Below are positions 5,590 through 7,726 of a stretch of 7,726 nucleotides of DNA, one piece after another; within the stretch, counting starts at the first letter, position 1; every line of letters begins with the position of its first letter. This DNA is from Hyphomicrobiales bacterium. GTDB taxonomy: Bacteria; Pseudomonadota; Alphaproteobacteria; Rhizobiales; Aestuariivirgaceae. Position numbers and translations under genes: made by a program. Below the pieces are notes generated by a model that searched no databases, had not been told where the DNA came from, and worked only from the letters and a program-made list of their open reading frames with translations. The stretch is from NCBI GenBank assembly GCA_012032065.1, contig JAAURV010000140.1, positions 1-7,726 of the forward strand, written 5' to 3'.

Positions 5590-6788
5590 TGAAGAAGAAG
5601 GCCAAGGACATCAATCCGGCGCGCTGGGGCGACGCCACCAAGCTGGTGCGCGGCGGGCTTGACCGGTCGCCGCATGGCGAGACCGCGGAAGCGCTCTATC
5701 TCAATTCCGGCTTCGTCTACGACGAGCCCGAAACCGCCGAGAAACGTTTCGCCGGCGAGGATGATGGCTACGTCTACGGGCGATATGGCAATCCTACCGT
5801 CACCATGTTCGAGGAGCGCCTCGCGCTGCTCGAAGGGGCGGAGGCCTGCTATGCGGTTGCCTCTGGCATGGCGGCGGTCTTTGGGGCACTTGCCTGCAAT
5901 CTGAAGGCCGGCGATCATCTCGTTTCCTCCAAAGCCCTGTTCGGCTCGTGTTATCAGATCGTCACGAGCATCCTGCCACGCTTCGGCATCAAGACCACGC
6001 TGGTGGACGGGCAGGACATGAAAGGCTGGCGCGAGGCGATCACCAAGGACACGAAGTGCGTGTTCCTCGAAACCCCGTCCAATCCCGGCCTCGAAGTCAT
6101 CGATCTCGCCGGCGTGTGCGAGATCGCGAAGACGGCCGGCGCACTCGTCGTGGTGGACAATATCTTTGCAACCCCCATCCTGCAGCGGCCGCTCAACTAC
6201 GGCGCCGATGTGATCGTCTATTCCGGCACCAAGCACATGGACGGGCAGGGCCGTGTCTTGGGCGGCGCCATCGTCTCGACCAAGGCGTTCAAGGAAGAGA
6301 AGCTCAAGCCCTTCCTCCGCCACACCGGCCCATCGATCTCGCCCTTCAATGCCTGGGTGCTCTTGAAAGGCCTCGAGACCATGAAGTTGCGCGTCGAGGC
6401 GCAATCGGAAGCCGCGCGCGCGGTGGCGGAAGCGTTGGCGGCCATGCCCGGCGTCTCCCGCGTGCTCTACCCCCATCTCGACAGTCACCCGCAGGCGAAG
6501 CTCGCCCGCGCCCAGATGCGGATGGGCGGAACGATGGTCACCTTCGAAGTCGAAGGCGGCAAGCCCCGCGCCTTCGACGTTCTCCGAAGCCTCGGCATCA
6601 TCGACATCTCCAACAATCTCGGCGACACCAAGTCCCTAATGACCCACCCCGCCTCCACCACCCACCGCAACATCGGCCCCGAAGCCCGCGCGATGATGGG
6701 GATCACCGACGGAATGCTGCGGATTTCCGTGGGGCTTGAGGATGTGAACGATCTGACCGGCGATTTGAAGCAGGCGATTATGGAGTAG
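5589..6788 (+). CDS. metZ: O-succinylhomoserine sulfhydrylase
   Basis: This PLP enzyme of the Cys/Met metabolism family joins sulfide to O-succinylhomoserine, giving homocysteine for methionine synthesis in the cytosol. The start ATG 5589 overlaps the rhodanese stop by one base and gives 399 residues, the usual MetZ length; an in-frame ATG at 5553 lies inside the rhodanese gene and would add 12 residues. Seen in order: YVYGRYGNPT (61-70) with the Tyr63 and Arg65 that contact the PLP phosphate of the partner subunit; the ASGMAA loop (91-96); ETPSNP (161-166); VVVDN with Asp190, which pairs with the PLP nitrogen; and YSGTKHMDGQGRVLGG with Lys215, the PLP lysine. The TKHxDGQGRVLGG form is typical of MetZ more than of MetB or MetC. 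The C-terminus reads LRISVGLED, also as expected. No SAM-II riboswitch is seen in front of the operon. Confidence 0.9.
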   Translation: MKKKAKDINPARWGDATKLVRGGLDRSPHGETAEALYLNSGFVYDEPETAEKRFAGEDDGYVYGRYGNPTVTMFEERLALLEGAEACYAVASGMAAVFGALACNLKAGDHLVSSKALFGSCYQIVTSILPRFGIKTTLVDGQDMKGWREAITKDTKCVFLETPSNPGLEVIDLAGVCEIAKTAGALVVVDNIFATPILQRPLNYGADVIVYSGTKHMDGQGRVLGGAIVSTKAFKEEKLKPFLRHTGPSISPFNAWVLLKGLETMKLRVEAQSEAARAVAEALAAMPGVSRVLYPHLDSHPQAKLARAQMRMGGTMVTFEVEGGKPRAFDVLRSLGIIDISNNLGDTKSLMTHPASTTHRNIGPEARAMMGITDGMLRISVGLEDVNDLTGDLKQAIME

Positions 6789-6796
6789 GGGGCTCG

Positions 6797-7110
6797 CTAA
6801 CCGAAAAGGAAGTCATCGGCCACGAGTTGGGATATCGAGACACCTTCCAATGTGACCGAGTTTGACGCGTCGATGGTGATCACCACGCTTGAACCGGTTT
6901 CCGCCGCATTGGCGAGCATGGCCGAGAAGCCGGCGAATTGACCGCCAAGGAACTGGAGCCGGTCAGTCATGCCGGTACCGGCCCAGAAGTCGGCGATCAC
7001 ATCATGGCCTGCGCCAGTTTCAAGTTGGTAGACATCGGCGCCCGCGCCGCCCGTCATTGTATCGGCGCCCAGTCCACCAATCAGATAATCGTTGCCGCCA
7101 GCACCACTCA
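6797..7110 (-). pseudogene. C-terminal end of the RTX protein, displaced by a frameshift
   Basis: The minus-strand frame ending at TAG 6797-6799 reads GAGGNDYLIGGLGADTMTGG, then GAGADVYQLETGAGHDVIAD, and closes with VADDFLFG. The last RTX motifs, a GAGxDVIxDF segment and a terminal DFxFG are the standard C-terminal secretion-signal region of RTX proteins. It is the missing end of the gene entering from 7726. Adding one base at about 7111 (AGCTGA to AGCCTGA) joins the frames as NDSLSGAGGNDYL, restoring a perfect nonapeptide. A methionine at 7057 could be taken for a start but lies inside a repeat and has no ribosome binding site. With the base restored, about 309 residues of the protein are visible. 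The gene is tail-to-tail with metZ, with 8 bp between stop codons. Confidence 0.8.
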
Positions 7111-7725
7111 GCTGTCGTTGCCTGCACCGCCAACGAGGCGGTTAACGGAGCCATCGCCAGCAATCGTATCGCCGTAAGCAGAACCATAGACGAACTCGAC
7201 TCCAGAGAACGTATCGCCAACGGCTTCACCGCCAATGCCGCCGGTTGCGAGACTGAGGTTCACCCCTTCTTCAGCATACTGATAACTCGCGGCATCTTGC
7301 GTGCCCGCGCCGCCAATCAGCGTGTCAGCTTCAAGACCGCCAATCAAAACGTCGTTGCCATCGCCGCCACTAAGCGAGTCATTACCGATGCCGCCCACGA
7401 GGCGATTGACTGCCGCATCGCCAGTGATCGAGTCCGAGAAGTCTGAGCCATAGACATACTCGATGCCCGAGAAGGTGTCGCCTGTCGCTTCGCCTCCAGT
7501 GCCACCGCCCGTCAAGCTGAGCGCAACACCTGACGTTGCATCTTGATAGCTCGCCGCATCCTGCGTGCCAACACCGCCGATGAGTGTATCGGCGCCAAGC
7601 CCGCCGAGAAGGATATCGTTGCCGCCTGCGCCGTCAAGCGTGTCGTTGCCGCCGCCGCCCACCAGGCGGTTGACGGCATCCGTGCCGGTGATCGTGTCGG
7701 CGAATTCAGAGCCATAGACATACTC
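7047..7725 (-). repeat. 264-bp tandem repeat encoding 88-residue RTX units
   Basis: Two full units (7462-7725 and 7198-7461) and a partial third (about 7047-7197) are visible. The landmark GAGCCATAGACATACTCG occurs at 7445 and 7709, exactly 264 bp apart, and a diverged form (GAACCATAGACGAACTCG) occurs at 7181, again 264 bp away. Each unit encodes E(Y/F)VYGS..., NRLVGG, the RTX nonapeptides, TQDAASYQ and GDTFSG(I/V). The third unit leaves the pattern after GADTMTGGAG, where the C-terminal domain begins. More units probably lie beyond the right edge. Unit length is a multiple of three, so copy-number change would keep frame. Confidence 0.85.
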
Positions 7726-7726
7726 G
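7108..7726 (-). CDS. RTX calcium-binding repeat protein, 5' end outside window and frame broken near its 3' end
   Basis: The frame enters from the right edge and reads downward. It contains glycine-rich RTX nonapeptides (GGxGxDxLx), for example GGGGNDTLDGAGGNDILLGG and GGIGNDSLSGGDGNDVLIGG. Such repeats bind calcium and fold into a parallel beta-roll after export by a type I secretion system. Between them lie spacer segments of the type TQDAASYQ, SGVALSL, GDTFSGIEYVYGS, and then NRLVGG. The pattern recurs every 88 residues. The frame stops at TGA 7110-7108 right after GAGNDS, in the middle of a nonapeptide; the continuation lies in another frame down to 6797. A methionine at 7662 is internal and not a start. 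The enzymatic or adhesive N-terminal region is not in the window, so its function is open. Confidence 0.82.
   Translation of the reverse strand, partial: EYVYGSEFADTITGTDAVNRLVGGGGNDTLDGAGGNDILLGGLGADTLIGGVGTQDAASYQDATSGVALSLTGGGTGGEATGDTFSGIEYVYGSDFSDSITGDAAVNRLVGGIGNDSLSGGDGNDVLIGGLEADTLIGGAGTQDAASYQYAEEGVNLSLATGGIGGEAVGDTFSGVEFVYGSAYGDTIAGDGSVNRLVGGAGNDS

Noticed and set aside
5532..6488. 318-codon minus-strand open frame opposite metZ
   Set aside because: Its codons are the antisense of conserved MetZ motifs, and the product is low-complexity and unlike any known family.
6889..7446. 185-codon plus-strand open frame opposite the RTX gene
   Set aside because: It mirrors the RTX repeats; repetition alone keeps it open. 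No start signal is seen.

Overview
The window looks like ordinary chromosomal sequence from an alphaproteobacterium, most likely of the Hyphomicrobiales (Rhizobiales). The clues are GC-rich codon use, a FAD-GcvT demethylating dehydrogenase, an O-succinylhomoserine sulfhydrylase preceded by a rhodanese gene, and 45-bp intergenic palindromes whose CCTCGTG...TGAGG / GCCTCGAA signature resembles repeats found in that group. This placement is inference from gene content; no marker gene is present.

Layout. 1-98 (+): the end of a probable amidase. 99-336: no gene, but two inverted copies of a palindromic repeat. 337-999 (-): a 1-Cys peroxiredoxin. It is divergent from a two-gene unit on the + strand: a small four-helix membrane protein (1123-1539) and a transglutaminase-like protein (1545-2207). 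That unit runs tail-to-tail into a long dehydrogenase gene on the - strand (4652 down to 2197), and the two 3' ends overlap by 11 bp. The dehydrogenase reading frame is broken by an apparent one-base deletion near 2485-2488. Divergent from it is a small alpha/beta-barrel protein (4801-5106). Next comes a rhodanese-metZ operon (5188-6788, +) with a possible promoter and operator in front. From 6797 to the right edge (-) lies the C-terminal part of an RTX calcium-binding secreted protein made of 264-bp tandem units. It too carries an apparent one-base deletion, near 7111.

How the parts may work together. Rhodanese and MetZ are almost certainly co-expressed for sulfur assimilation into homocysteine. 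The peroxiredoxin, the dehydrogenase (which would release formaldehyde equivalents and, depending on the electron acceptor, peroxide) and the small barrel protein are metabolic or stress functions without an obvious shared pathway. I see no defence system, CRISPR array, tRNA, rRNA, insertion sequence or phage gene.

Points most worth a second look: the paired repeats, whose stems covary while their inner sequence is unrelated; the two frame breaks, each repaired by one base, which must be separated from sequencing error before either gene is called dead; the 264-bp RTX repeat; the cysteine-rich transglutaminase-like protein and its membrane partner; and the palindrome at the predicted start site of the rhodanese-metZ operon. 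I do not find convincing evidence of an undescribed multi-gene system here.
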